Below, piece by piece: positions 11,433-20,948 of a stretch of DNA of 64,000 nt. Every line of letters starts with the position of its first letter. The stretch's first letter is position 1. The translations under genes were made by a program, and so were the position numbers. The notes beneath the pieces are model-generated. The model was not told the origin of the DNA. It saw only the letters and a list, made by a program, of their open reading frames with translations, and searched no databases. This stretch comes from Lasiosphaeria ovina (Eukaryota > Ascomycota > Sordariomycetes > Sordariales > Lasiosphaeriaceae), in NCBI GenBank assembly GCA_033439765.1, contig JAULSN010000002.1:3348001-3412000 (forward strand), read 5' to 3'.

Positions 11433-12019
11433 GACTCCCTAGTCCAGGCCAAAAATAGTATGGCCTTTCTAACAACATACTCACGGTGCCCGAAACTATG
11501 AGCGGGTTGGATCCATTCCGGCGCGATAAGAGCGGGCGAAACCCACTCCAGTTACTCACATGGGCGCGGGCAGCGACGGATACGGAGCTAGAGATGCAGG
11601 GCACTGTTCGACCGGCTGATGATATGATGTGCTTTATGATTCTTCTTCTACTTGATCTCGCCAGGGGCCGAGACCTATCCGATTTCCGGAGACAAGCGCC
11701 ACTGCTAACCCATGCGGCGGTACGATATGGAAATGCATCGTTGTTTGAGGCGCTATATACACGGTCACTTCCAGCCGACGTTCTCGAGGCTGTGGACGAA
11801 CAGGGTCGGACCCCTATGGAAATCATGGCTTGGAGGATGAACGTTAGTGAGGGTCTACCGTTGGGGGTGCGGAAGCCGACCCAGGAGGAAGAGGAGGCTT
11901 TTCGGGCCCTGACAAAGATGCTCAAGGATAGAGACTCGGGATTAAATGAGACGTGCAACTCAGACGAGTCGGTTGAGGGGGGGAGCGAAGATGAGTTTTT
12001 CGATGCTGAGAGTCAATAA

Positions 12020-12967
12020 TGCAAGTATTCGGGGTTGTGAAGTTAATAGCAGCGTCACCCCATATGCTTGCGAACTGTGGCAGCGTGTAAAGTGGTTTGT
12101 ACGATTTCGGACACTGGTTATCCAGCTAGGCGGCGTCAATCGGATTGTATCGCGGCAACAGAGCTCGAGCATGAGAGCACCACCCGCGTAGGTATCAAGA
12201 TAGCTCCCGGCCCCACCGACATTTGTGTTCTATCAAAGGCTCAATATCAGCGCTTGCCGATGAGTCGTCCCGTATTTTGATAACTTCTGTTAAACCATCA
12301 TCGACACCTCCTCGGGGCGTATATTGTGTTTCTCGTACGTGTCTCCTTCAGTCTAGCAAAACCCTGACGACGCCTGCCACCTTCCCGCTGCCTAGACAAA
12401 GCAAGCGCAACCGACTGCTACCCTGCACTCAGGCTGCCGAACAGCCCGCTCTACACAAATGGATGATTGGCAAAAGGGGGACGGAACTGTCTATTCACAT
12501 CCCCCGGACGAGTTTCAGCCCGACAGATCACAACCAGTCCCATAAGAAGGACACCAGAAGTACATCGTACACTCGGGTCGAAGATCCCTCAATCAATTTG
12601 TCACTGCCCGCTCAGTCAAGACAGATCTTATTTTTGCCCGCAGAGAATTGGATAGCCACTCTCGCCGTGGGCTTCTTGTTAACTGCCTTTATTTCTCCTG
12701 TCGGCCATTCAGCCACTTGAGGGGCCAGCTCTCGAGATACGGGACCCCTTGAGGCATATCCTGAAGAAACATGTTTCTGCTTGGCCCCTTGGCGACCCCT
12801 CAGAGAGCTGGCTGCGATTCGCTCCTCAGGGCGGCATGCCCGTTCACAAACTGGCTTCGGGCCTGCGACAAAAACCACACCCATTGCCATCGGCAATCAG
12901 GAAAGGAGAACTTTTGGCTAAAGAGGGTTATCTATCTATGTTGGTAACCATGACAAGTTGACCCTCG
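12020..12967. other. Decayed coding-like stretch, no gene supported
   Basis: A frame open at 12223-12720 and an alternative frame around 12460-12730 both show short coding-like parts (for example VTARSVKTDLIFARREL near 12600), broken by stops. This may be the upstream part of the helicase relic at 12968. Confidence 0.35.
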
Positions 12968-13276
12968 TTGAAGAGCAGCATCAGGGAGGAGACTACCTTG
13001 TTCTCTCGCACTGCTGAGGGCCCCCCTCACGGAAGAGGAAAAGAATCGTTTCTGCACCACTTCGGCCCGCCGGCAGGCACCCTGCCAGCCTCAGACACAA
13101 CGCGGGACGTGGTCAACGGGGAAGTCGTCCCCAGCCAATGCGACCCATACATCCTATACGTGCAGCTGTCTCGGTGCCCGTCGCTTGACAGTACTATGCT
13201 GCTATCGCGGGCGCGGGAACGGGACGTCGTGGGGAACACAGTACCGGAAAGCATGGCAGCGGCGGGGAGAAGGTAG
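12968..13276 (+). pseudogene. C-terminal relic of PIF1-like DNA helicase
   Basis: The frame ends with a segment reading YVQLSRCPSLDSTMLLSRAR, then ERDVVGNTVPESM. This matches the tail of the PIF1-like helicases that are common and often repetitive in fungal genomes: VQLSRC corresponds to the last helicase motif, where a conserved Arg contacts ATP. No P-loop or other helicase motifs precede it in any frame, so only the C-terminal ~100 residues remain. Probably a mobile-element-associated helicase (inference). Recognition comes from memory of the family, not a search. Confidence 0.55.
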
Positions 13277-13859
13277 GAACAGCTGAGTGAGGTGACGGTT
13301 AGACCTAGGGCTTTAGAAACCTAGAATTGGTGAGGTAATTAGAAAGGGACAGGCGGGGGGCACCTTCTCTATAATCATTGTGCCTCACGTCATATTGGGG
13401 CAGCATCCATCTGGTCAATTAAATCTAACCTCCAATCACAAGCCCTACTTATCCTCCCGAATGCCGATGCCTCAAACCAGCGTTAGAAACGTAGCCAAAA
13501 ACTTGGATTTTCGCCCAAGCACGTGAATTTTCTACGAATCGGGCGGGCACTGAGGCAATCCAGCACTGCAGACCACAACAGGCACCTCACGCGGCGGCCT
13601 TGTTGCCGAGAAAACGGCGCGACGAGGTGATATTGTGGACTGGAGTCGCTTTCTGACATCAATCACCACCAGAGTGCTCAAATTTGGGCATGGATTTGTT
13701 CAGCTGTTGCAGTCGAGCCCCTTTTTCTTCTCGAAGCAAATGGTATTCACCACACACCTGTCTCTAAGTCTAAGACAATCAAATAACAACAATAAAAGTC
13801 CACTCACAGACCCGTCGTCTCCTGCCTACCACGGATTTAACAATTTTCCCGCGGCCCAA
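13277..13859. other. Intergenic between helicase relic and NmrA-like gene
   Basis: No gene supported. Contains the 3' flank of the NmrA-like gene, which ends at 13860 on the minus strand. Confidence 0.5.
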
Positions 13860-15005
13860 TCAAATCTTTCGGCTCCTGCTCAAGTTGCCGTCCTCGTGGA
13901 TCTTCAAGATTGGCTCGGGGTTGGCGGCGACGTCCCACAGCGACCCGCGGCCCTGCTCGCGAGCCTTGGCGTCCTCGCGGCGGAAGAACTCCTCGGCGCT
14001 CCTGATCCGGGCCGGATGGATCTCGTCCAGCAGCGCGTAGTCCCTGCGGATGATGCCCTTGTTGGACCCCGAGGCCTGAAACAGCCGCCAGAAGCCCGTG
14101 AAGTTGTCCTTGATGGTCATGGCGGCCGTGCTGTTGGGGTCCGCCGTGTAGCCCGTCTGCAGGGGCGCTGCGGCGCTCCAGTACTCGCCGCGCCAGTACG
14201 TGTCGAGGTCGACGTCGACGAAGCGCGCCTTGCGGCCCGTGACCGCGGTGAAGGCGCGCGCCATGTCCGCGTAGTGGATATGGTCGACGGCCACGGCCAG
14301 GTCCATGCCGTCGGCGCGCTCCGGGTGGTCGAACAGCCAGCGCACGTAGACCTCGCAGTCGTCGAGCGACACGTGCGGGACGCCGCCGTCGGCCGTCAGC
14401 GGCAGGCGCCACGTCACGACCTCGTCGCCTTGCTCGTCGCGCTCAACGGTCGGCGCCATGGGCGTCTGCGGCGACAGGGCCATCTCGATGTACGGGCCCG
14501 TGGTGAACAGGGCGGCCTTCATGCCGGCGGCGGCGCCTCCGTCCGTCGTCTTGGCGGCGGCGGCGCGCTGCAGCCGGACCCACTCGCCGATGCGGCCCTT
14601 GCCGTCGTAGTGGCCGCAGCGGTAACGGGAATCGTAGCCGCTCAGCTTGATGCCGTAGTCGAGGTTGCCGTGGACGTAGAAGCTGACGCCGCTCTCGGCG
14701 GCGATCTCGAAGCACCGCACCGTCCAGAACATCTCCATGGCCTCGCCCGTGGCGAAGCCGTCGATGTTGACGAAGGCGCCCCAGCAGCCCGCGAACCCCG
14801 CCCGCAGGTCCGCCTCGGACGTGAACGAGCCCGCTACGAGCTCCACGTTGGGCCCCAGTGCCGCCAGCTCCCGCGCCCGCCGCGACGCCGGGTCGCGCGT
14901 CAGCACCCGCACGGCGTACTTGCCGTCCTGTACGAGCCCGCGGACTACCGGCAGGCCCTGGGCGCCCGTGCCGCCGATGACGAAAACTTTCAGGGGCTGG
15001 GTCAT
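13860..15005 (-). CDS. NmrA-like NAD(P)-binding Rossmann-fold protein
   Basis: A single exon of 381 aa. Residues 7-17 carry the dinucleotide-binding motif, a beta strand then GGTGAQG, followed by the alternating strand-helix pattern of the NmrA/atypical short-chain dehydrogenase family. The family lacks a canonical YxxxK here and usually senses NAD(P) or acts as a reductase on phenolic or quinone-like substrates, so the substrate cannot be assigned. The coding sequence is much more GC-rich than its flanks. A TATA-like site lies about 130 bp upstream. A 53-bp piece of this gene (14401-14453) recurs inverted at 15636-15688. Length is slightly above the usual 300-350 aa. Confidence 0.9.
   Translation of the reverse strand: MTQPLKVFVIGGTGAQGLPVVRGLVQDGKYAVRVLTRDPASRRARELAALGPNVELVAGSFTSEADLRAGFAGCWGAFVNIDGFATGEAMEMFWTVRCFEIAAESGVSFYVHGNLDYGIKLSGYDSRYRCGHYDGKGRIGEWVRLQRAAAAKTTDGGAAAGMKAALFTTGPYIEMALSPQTPMAPTVERDEQGDEVVTWRLPLTADGGVPHVSLDDCEVYVRWLFDHPERADGMDLAVAVDHIHYADMARAFTAVTGRKARFVDVDLDTYWRGEYWSAAAPLQTGYTADPNSTAAMTIKDNFTGFWRLFQASGSNKGIIRRDYALLDEIHPARIRSAEEFFRREDAKAREQGRGSLWDVAANPEPILKIHEDGNLSRSRKI
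14401..14453 (-). repeat. NmrA coding segment duplicated in inverted orientation
   Basis: These 53 bp, coding for PTVERDEQGDEVVTWRLP in the NmrA-like protein, are identical to the complement of 15636-15688. Confidence 0.92.
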
Positions 15006-15635
15006 GTTGGTGTTTGGTTGTTTTTGTGACAGAAGTGTGCAGAGTCAATAAGGGAGTAGAGACTGGAGGATGATGCCTAACGTTAGTGTTTAGATTTAGG
15101 TAATTGACAATCACGGGGTGGTGCTCAGCGCCTTTTATAACCTGCCACCACAGTAACTACTAGCCGGACAGCCCATCCAAGCAAAGTGTCGATGACAAAT
15201 AGCTTGCCCCGGTGTTATTGACATTTGACATGTTCAGGGTGCAGGTGCAGTCGCGCAGATCACTAATCATAAAGTTGGCAGTGGTGGGTGTAGTAACGAG
15301 ACAATTGTCACCTGGTTTGGCTGCGAAAACCCTGGATCACTAATCACCTTATTCCCACTAATCGCCTTATTCCCCGTTTGGGGTGCTGCCACCTCGAGCC
15401 TCGGGGACAAACTTGCTTTGTTACCAGTCAGTCAGTCACAGTTTTATTTTTGCATCGAGTCCGCAGTGCCATGACGATGGTATCACGTCATGCGCTGATA
15501 TCCCGCCAACTTGGCACATAATCTATATTTCCGGCTATCTCGGAGAAGTAGGTCGAGTTCTGGGTCACGTGGTAGGGTTACGTACTAACCACATCCTAAA
15601 TCGGCCAGTCAGTGTCAGTGCATGCCAGTCCTAAC
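15006..15635. other. 5' flank of NmrA-like gene
   Basis: Promoter-side DNA with short repeated phrases (CACTAATCACCTTATTCCC and a near copy around 15340-15375) and several GTCAGTCAGT tracts. No gene. Confidence 0.45.
15133..15140 (-). promoter_or_regulatory. TATA-box candidate of NmrA-like gene
   Basis: TTATAAAA on the minus strand, about 130 bp upstream of the ATG at 15005. Confidence 0.5.
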
Positions 15636-15688
15636 CCGACCGTTGAGCGCGACGAGCAAGGCGACGAGGTCGTGACGTGGCGCCTGCC
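15636..15688 (+). repeat. 53-bp inverted copy of NmrA coding DNA
   Basis: Identical to the complement of 14401-14453. It abuts the broken end of a chitin-binding gene fragment, so it marks a rearrangement junction. Confidence 0.92.
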
Positions 15689-15927
15689 AGTAGGACAGCA
15701 GATGTAGCGGAAAGATCCATCGGGACAAGTGCCGCCGATGTAGAAATCAGGCCGCTGCAGAACTGTTCACCAAACCCACAGCTTCCGCACTGACTGCAGC
15801 AGCCCTCGAGACACGGGTTTGTTGCCGAGCACGCCGCGTTTTGCTGGGCAAGAACGACGACATGGTCGATCAGAGGTAGCAACGGCACCGCAAGGATGAA
15901 AAGAGCAAAAGAACTAAACAGCGGCAT
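15689..15927 (-). pseudogene. N-terminal fragment of a secreted chitin-binding (CBM18-type) protein
   Basis: It starts with a signal peptide (MPLFSSFALFILAVPLLPL), followed by a Cys-dense hevein/CBM18 pattern ending CGSCGFGEQFC. This module is usual at the N-terminus of fungal GH18 chitinases and chitin-binding effectors. Just after FC the sense frame changes: a GGTCPDGSFRYICCP segment, which fits the continuation of such proteins, is read in another frame. This implies an indel or a lost intron. Coding similarity then stops at 15688, where the 53-bp NmrA-derived block begins. The protein is therefore both frameshifted and truncated. Confidence 0.65.
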
Positions 15928-16435
15928 CTTAAGAGCAGAGTGTCAGTGCCGTGAGACACAAAGTCAAAGAAAGGTCTGAAATGGGCGTGTATGTGTCAAA
16001 CCATAGCAAAGGCGTGGGTGTCGAGAGCTGAGTTGCTCTTCTGCTTCCCCTTGACGAACGAGGGTCGAAGAGACCAAGTCGGCCGGGACATAAGGAAATG
16101 ACATTCTATCAGGAACCCAAATCACCGAATCGCATGCTCTATCCCTCCTTTTCGCGCCATGTGATGAATGGTAGATGCAGCAGGCAACCATGGAGAAAAC
16201 CCCGAGACCGAAAGCGGGTTGCAGGAGCAGGAACCGAAGCAAGAGGTCACTGGTACAAGGCCGGCTTTTGAAAATGTCCAGTCCATTGATTTCGTGCCGC
16301 AGTGGCGCAGAATAATACCCAATGAGCGACAGGGTTTAGATTTATCGTAAAGAACTCGACCCCTTTTTGGCCCCCCACGCAATTGGGCCTGATTTCCTAT
16401 TCGCAAGCAAGCAAAGAAAATGGTACTTGGCAGAC
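15928..16435. other. Intergenic, no gene supported
   Basis: Short open frames on both strands show no coding character. Confidence 0.4.
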
Positions 16436-16991
16436 CTACTCGTCGTCATCCTCCTCGTCCCTACTATCCGTGGGTTCCTGTTCCTGGGGGCCGAAAGGCC
16501 CGGCCCAATCGTAGTCAGCCCCGATCTGCGCCGCCGTCCATATTGGATGGTCCTCAAACCCGCCCATGCTGATGAACTCGACGTTGTGTGCGGCCTCCTG
16601 CTTGCCCAGATGATTCCAGCGAACCGTCTTGCCATTCGCGTCGTACCATGCCAGGAGCGCCTTGCTCTCTTGGCCACCCGCAAACAACTGTGCCCACTTG
16701 ACATGCCAGGTGATAGAAGTTGTAGAGGATGCCCAGATAGGTTGCATCTTCTGGCCACTCGCCGCACCTCCAGAGATTAGGTGGGGGACCTACATGGCGC
16801 TCAGCAACGGAGAGTTGAAGAAATTGGTCAAAGATTTCGGTCATCTGCTGATCGGGCGGTACGGCCGCATCGGCATTCCATTGCTCCTGATTGCGCAGGT
16901 GGTCAGCGCGCGAAGGGGCTCGGGAAATGGGGTTGGAGTCCTGCGACGGCAGGCGCCTCCGGGGAAGATCGGGGGCAGAATGACTCACCAA
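16436..16991 (-). pseudogene. Unrecognised gene split between two frames
   Basis: On the minus strand, one frame (16991 to about 16700) reads a polar segment through an FDQFLQLSVAERHVGPPP-like stretch. A second frame (about 16720 to 16436) continues with a WAQLFAGGQESKALLAWYD-like segment and an acidic end, EEDDDE. The two overlap where the text changes frame (near 16700) without a plausible GT-AG intron, so a one-base indel is likely. An upstream ATG at 17058 starts a short frame ending in a possible GTGAGT donor near 16990, but the phases do not join. Family unknown. Confidence 0.45.
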
Positions 16992-17163
16992 TAGGAAGAG
17001 GTCGCATCCTCTGACCTTTTAGCGTCCCAAGGCCAGGCTGGTTCTGGTTGTTGGCCATGAGTCGCGTTGTACTACCTTGCGGAAGTTGGAACAGGTCAAA
17101 TCGGGCAGGACGCGATTATGAGAAGGAGGATAGAGGATGGAGGGCTGGACGGTTGGCAGGTGA

Positions 17164-17289
17164 TGGGCCAGGTGCAGTTGGTCTTTAAATCATGTTGTGC
17201 GAGGTGGGCCAGGTCCGGTTGGTCCTTAAATCGTGTTGTGCGAGGCGGGCAGGTGCGGTTGGACTTTAAATCATAATTAATGTGCGAGG
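17164..17289. repeat. Three tandem copies of a ~41-bp unit
   Basis: The unit has the form GGGCCAGGTGCAGTTGGTC, then TTTAAATCATGTTGTGCGAGG. Copies start near 17164, 17205 and 17246; the third carries a small insertion. A partial fourth copy begins after it. Confidence 0.85.
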
Positions 17290-17424
17290 TGAGGTCCGGT
17301 AAGCAGTCCATTGTCCAATTCAATTTCGGGCGTCGTCGCCGCTTGCCGGACAACAAGTTGGACAGTCAATCCGGCGAACATCAGTAGCGACTGGAACGTG
17401 TGAGTAACTCCTATCAATGATGAG

Positions 17425-18656
17425 ATGTTAACTCGGTGGGTTTCCTGCTCAACCTCGGAGTTCAGCACCTTCGTCCTACCGCCCACGTCTTTCACCGTTA
17501 TTCCCAGCATCACCAACGTTCCAAACTACACCACAACTTATCTCAGTCCCACAACATCCATCAACATCAGCACTAACTCAGTTAGCATTGTGCCGTCCGC
17601 AGTTCAGTCTGTAAGTCCGAGTCGCAAGCTCTCTCTCTCACGGCGCACGCGTTACAAACCACTGACACACAGCCCCTTCACCAGTACGCCTCATTGACGG
17701 CCTTTTTCCCCACCACCATGAATGACACGCTGGCCGGCTGGACGATTCCCGACCTGCCGGACAACTGTAACAGCGCGCTAAGCGTTTACTGCAGTCCCAG
17801 CTCGGGCGTCACTATGCCCTAAACGACTAATTACTTTTCCACCCACATGCTCCCCAGCCCACTGGGAAAATTTACTCCCAGCAACCAGTGCAGCAAACAC
17901 CACCACCACACCTGGCGGCCCACCCGGCCCGACACAGACCGGCGTCGCGGCCAACTGCGACGCTTGGTACGTGGTACAAGCCAACGACAACTGTCAAGCC
18001 ATTGTGGCTAAGTTCGGCAACTTCACGCTCGCGCAGTTCTACAGGTGAGACCCCTTTTTCTCGTGAAAACCCCTGGCCATTGCCGGCTGGGTGTTATAGC
18101 TAACATCTCTCAGTTGGAACCCGGCCGTCGGCTCCAGCTACTCATATCTCATTCCCACGGATGCAGTCTGCATTGGTGTATCTGGCGGATCGTCCGCGTC
18201 GTCATCCCACTCAAGTTCAAGTTCGAGTCACACATGACCACCACAACGGCGCCCTCGCCTCTCCTGCCGAGCACGGATCCGTCATGCAAGAGCTACTACT
18301 ACGTCATGCCCGGCGACAGCTGCTACAACATCGGGCAGACCTATAAGATCTCCGCCGATGAAGTAGGCCCGCTCAGATTCTTCCTGCTAGCCTCGCCTTA
18401 TTCCGATTCTGCGGTCAACTCTTTCGTCGGCTCCAGCTGCGCCAACCTCCAGGCCAGCGAGTCATCTGCGTTGGCGCTCCGTGCACAAGCAGCAGCGCCA
18501 AGCCCTCGAGCACTACGCACACCACCTCGGCATCCCCGACGGTTCCGTTGCCGCTCGAGCCTAGCACCGATCCCCAGTGCACAACTTATCACCATGTTGT
18601 GACGGGAGATACGTGTGCTGCGCTGGAGTCAACGTACAAGATCACGGCTGCTCAGG
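17425..18656 (+). pseudogene. Secreted LysM-repeat protein gene, frameshifted and truncated
   Basis: At least three LysM modules can be read. The first, around 17952-18175, contains WYVVQANDNC and WNPAVGSSYSYLIP across an intron (GTGAGA at 18045, CTCTCAG at 18114). The second, near 18277-18450, contains YYYVMPGDSC and VGSSCANLQ. The third, near 18560-18656, contains YHHVVTGDTC. Between them lie Ser/Thr-rich linkers. The modules fall in different frames: a shift in the Ser tract near 18233 and another near 18465. After the third module a donor-like GTAAGC occurs but no downstream exon was found. LysM proteins bind chitin or peptidoglycan and often act outside the cell as effectors. Here the gene looks dead. 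The 5' exon limit is approximate. Confidence 0.7.
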
Positions 18657-19528
18657 TAAGCGCTCCACTTCACTGTCATATACCTCATGATCTCACTTCG
18701 ACGAACGCAAAATGTTGTCTCTGGGGAATAATATGACTGGACTTGATGGAGGATATATCCTATGTATTGTGAGGAGCATAGTGCTTTGACCATCAACTGG
18801 GCCAACAGAGGAGCCATAGACGAGTTCAACTCCATCTGGCAATACGTTCGCGTAGAGACAGCTGTAGTCAATTGGGGTGCTGAGGCGCCGGTCTTATGGA
18901 ACCATGGCCGCGGAGGTCTTGTCGGGGTATGGCGGAGCCGTGGGGCTTCTCTGCCTGGCCAGGTCCGAGGCATAAATTGAAGGCCAGTATGGATGGCATC
19001 GAGTCGTCAAACCACAAGTCTTCCTTGAGCCCCTGCCAGCATGGCAGACAAGGCCCTCGTGTCCGATCTTGTTCGAGGGGGATGCTAGTGAACCCCTCCA
19101 CGTGCTCTGGACTCGTCGTCTATTTTTAATGTGTATACGAGCATTGAGAAGACGGACCTGGATAATGTTGCTTTGGTAGGTAATTCGATGGGAAGGTGGA
19201 CGCCTTAGAGGGTCATGGTGCGTTGCAAATCCAATGAGTTTACCAGAAGTGGTGTTCAAAAGCGGCCAAGCCATCGCTGTCCCTCACGCCAGTACAAAAT
19301 TTACATGCCCATAACTAGATCGAGGTCAGCTCAAGATTTAATAGCATCTCCTATTCTTATTTTCTGTTCTTCTATTACAAAAAAAGCCATCGGAATTTCC
19401 CTCGGTAGTCCCCAAAGTAAAATACATCTGAAAGCGAAATAACCGCAGTAGTCCCTCCCAAAGATCCAAGTCTCCAAAATAGCCTCCTAACCAGCGGCCG
19501 CAGGGACATGCTATGGACCGGCAAAGCT
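18657..19528. other. Intergenic, no gene supported
   Basis: Follows the truncated LysM pseudogene. Open frames on both strands are short and lack coding character. Confidence 0.45.
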
Positions 19529-20056
19529 TTACTGGACATTCTTCTTGTCATCACCAGAACCGGCATTCTGGTCATCACCAGACTCAACCAGCTGGTCGTA
19601 ACTAGCCTTTTCCCGCTTAAACTCTTCCGAGCTTACAACGCGAAGAATCTCCGCTTTGGTTGCTTCTTCCAGCCTAGCCTCGGCGCGGGCCTTCTGTTCG
19701 TCAGTAGACATATGGTTCTGATCATCACGAGCCGTGGCTTCCTGGCCATCACTGATAGGCGTATTGGCCGGAACAGAATCTTTCTGGGGCCGGAGGAGAC
19801 GGTCCCTCCTGTCGCGCTCCTGCGCCTCCGTAAGCTGTGCTATGAATTCCGCGGCGTCGTCATCATAGACGCGGGTCTTTTTCTCATTGCCGGACGAGCT
19901 GTTTTGGTCAGCGCTGGGAGGGTGGGTCTGACGATATTCCCTCATGAAGCGGTCGATGTTGGCTCTCAGCATTTCTCTCATCGTCAGGGTGTCATCGTCG
20001 TCGAAGCTCATCCTAGTGTCCGCCGGGTCTGGCTGTTGGTTCTTTTCGTTATCCAT
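19529..20056 (-). CDS. Small acidic hypothetical protein, probable coiled coil
   Basis: A single exon of 175 aa, rich in Asp, Glu, Lys, Arg and Gln. An N-terminal DDDDTL stretch is followed by long charged helices with heptad-like spacing (about residues 25-45 and 120-160). No signal peptide, membrane segment or known motif. Such charged single-exon proteins are common in fungi and poorly conserved. No function assigned. Confidence 0.6.
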   Translation of the reverse strand: MDNEKNQQPDPADTRMSFDDDDTLTMREMLRANIDRFMREYRQTHPPSADQNSSSGNEKKTRVYDDDAAEFIAQLTEAQERDRRDRLLRPQKDSVPANTPISDGQEATARDDQNHMSTDEQKARAEARLEEATKAEILRVVSSEEFKREKASYDQLVESGDDQNAGSGDDKKNVQ

Positions 20057-20948
20057 AATAGATAACTTATGTGGTGTTCTTAAAGTCTGAAGTGTACGTT
20101 TTAGTAGTGAGTGAGCAAGATATCATGCGATAACGCACCTGTAATGCGATGAGCAGGCAAGTTGTGCGTTTGTTGGGCAATTGCAGGCAGGAAAAGGCAG
20201 GATTTAGGTTTTCCTGTTGAGATGGAAAAGTGCAAAATTACTAGGTGATAATGTGTTTCTTGGTGGAAAAATATAGACCACAGCGTGGTACACCAGAACG
20301 TAACTTGCGCTACTACATCACAGTTCAAACGACAAGCTAACGTGTTTGTGCCGGTCTGTGGACGGACCGTGGCCCTCAGGTTTTGGACGACGTTGAAGAG
20401 AAAGCTAGGAGCGTCACAGCCAAACAAATCCTCACATCTCCACCAAAAAGGATTACAATCTCATTGTCGTGGCTAGAAACAAACAAGCGGGCTATCACGG
20501 TGTCACAATCAAGTGTGGGGTGGGTTGGATAATACAAAGCAACTGAACAATAACAGGCATCTGTGGAGACCTCAACAAGTTACCTAGAATGCCAAGTATA
20601 GAGTATAGACATATGGATGAATCATCAAAAATAACGAGAGACTGCCGGTGGCAAACATTTGCCCTGTTTTCCCAGCGGGTAGTCTCTGGTGACGGCGAGA
20701 TAGGAGAGACTTGTGCGCATGCACTATGTCCCTCAATTATGTGTGCCGGGCATTCCAGTTGGCCACCTAGGTACCTATCTGTTTGTCTGCTGGTGCGGCG
20801 GTAGCCCACCTACGCATATTCTGGGAACAGACAAATGATAATTACTTCTGTGGTATACGGAAAGAAGATATGGAAAACAGGCGCTACCATGGCAAGAAAG
20901 GTACAAACAGGCGCTGGATAAATTCGACCAATAATTACCACACACATA
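20057..20948. other. Intergenic, no gene supported
   Basis: Lies between two minus-strand genes. It contains the 5' flank of the acidic protein gene and the 3' flank of the DUF1996 gene. Confidence 0.45.

Larger units (their letters stand above)
8796..12019 (+). pseudogene. Ankyrin-type NLR-like gene interrupted by two inverted repeat insertions
   Basis: It begins MDPLSITASAIALAQAAG, a helical N-terminus typical of fungal PigL_N/NLR-type proteins. Exon 1 (8796-8924) and exon 2 (from 8984) join across a clear intron (GTGAGA to CACGCAG). A further short intron near 9171-9214 keeps the helical frame open. A Cys/His-rich middle domain is open at about 9324-10011, with a C-x3-C-x-C-x-C-H cluster. 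Ankyrin repeats follow at about 10457-10946 and 11029-11250 (TPLHWA and TPLHIA cores). The acidic C-terminus is open at 11486-12019. Related repeat copies at 10141-10285 and 11288-11432 split the ankyrin part, and stops fall in each insertion. The parts remain readable, so damage is fairly recent. A complete protein is not expected. Likely ancestral role: intracellular recognition or scaffold (inference). Confidence 0.7.

Noticed and set aside
13635..15029. 464-codon plus-strand frame
   Set aside because: Antisense shadow of the GC-rich NmrA-like gene.
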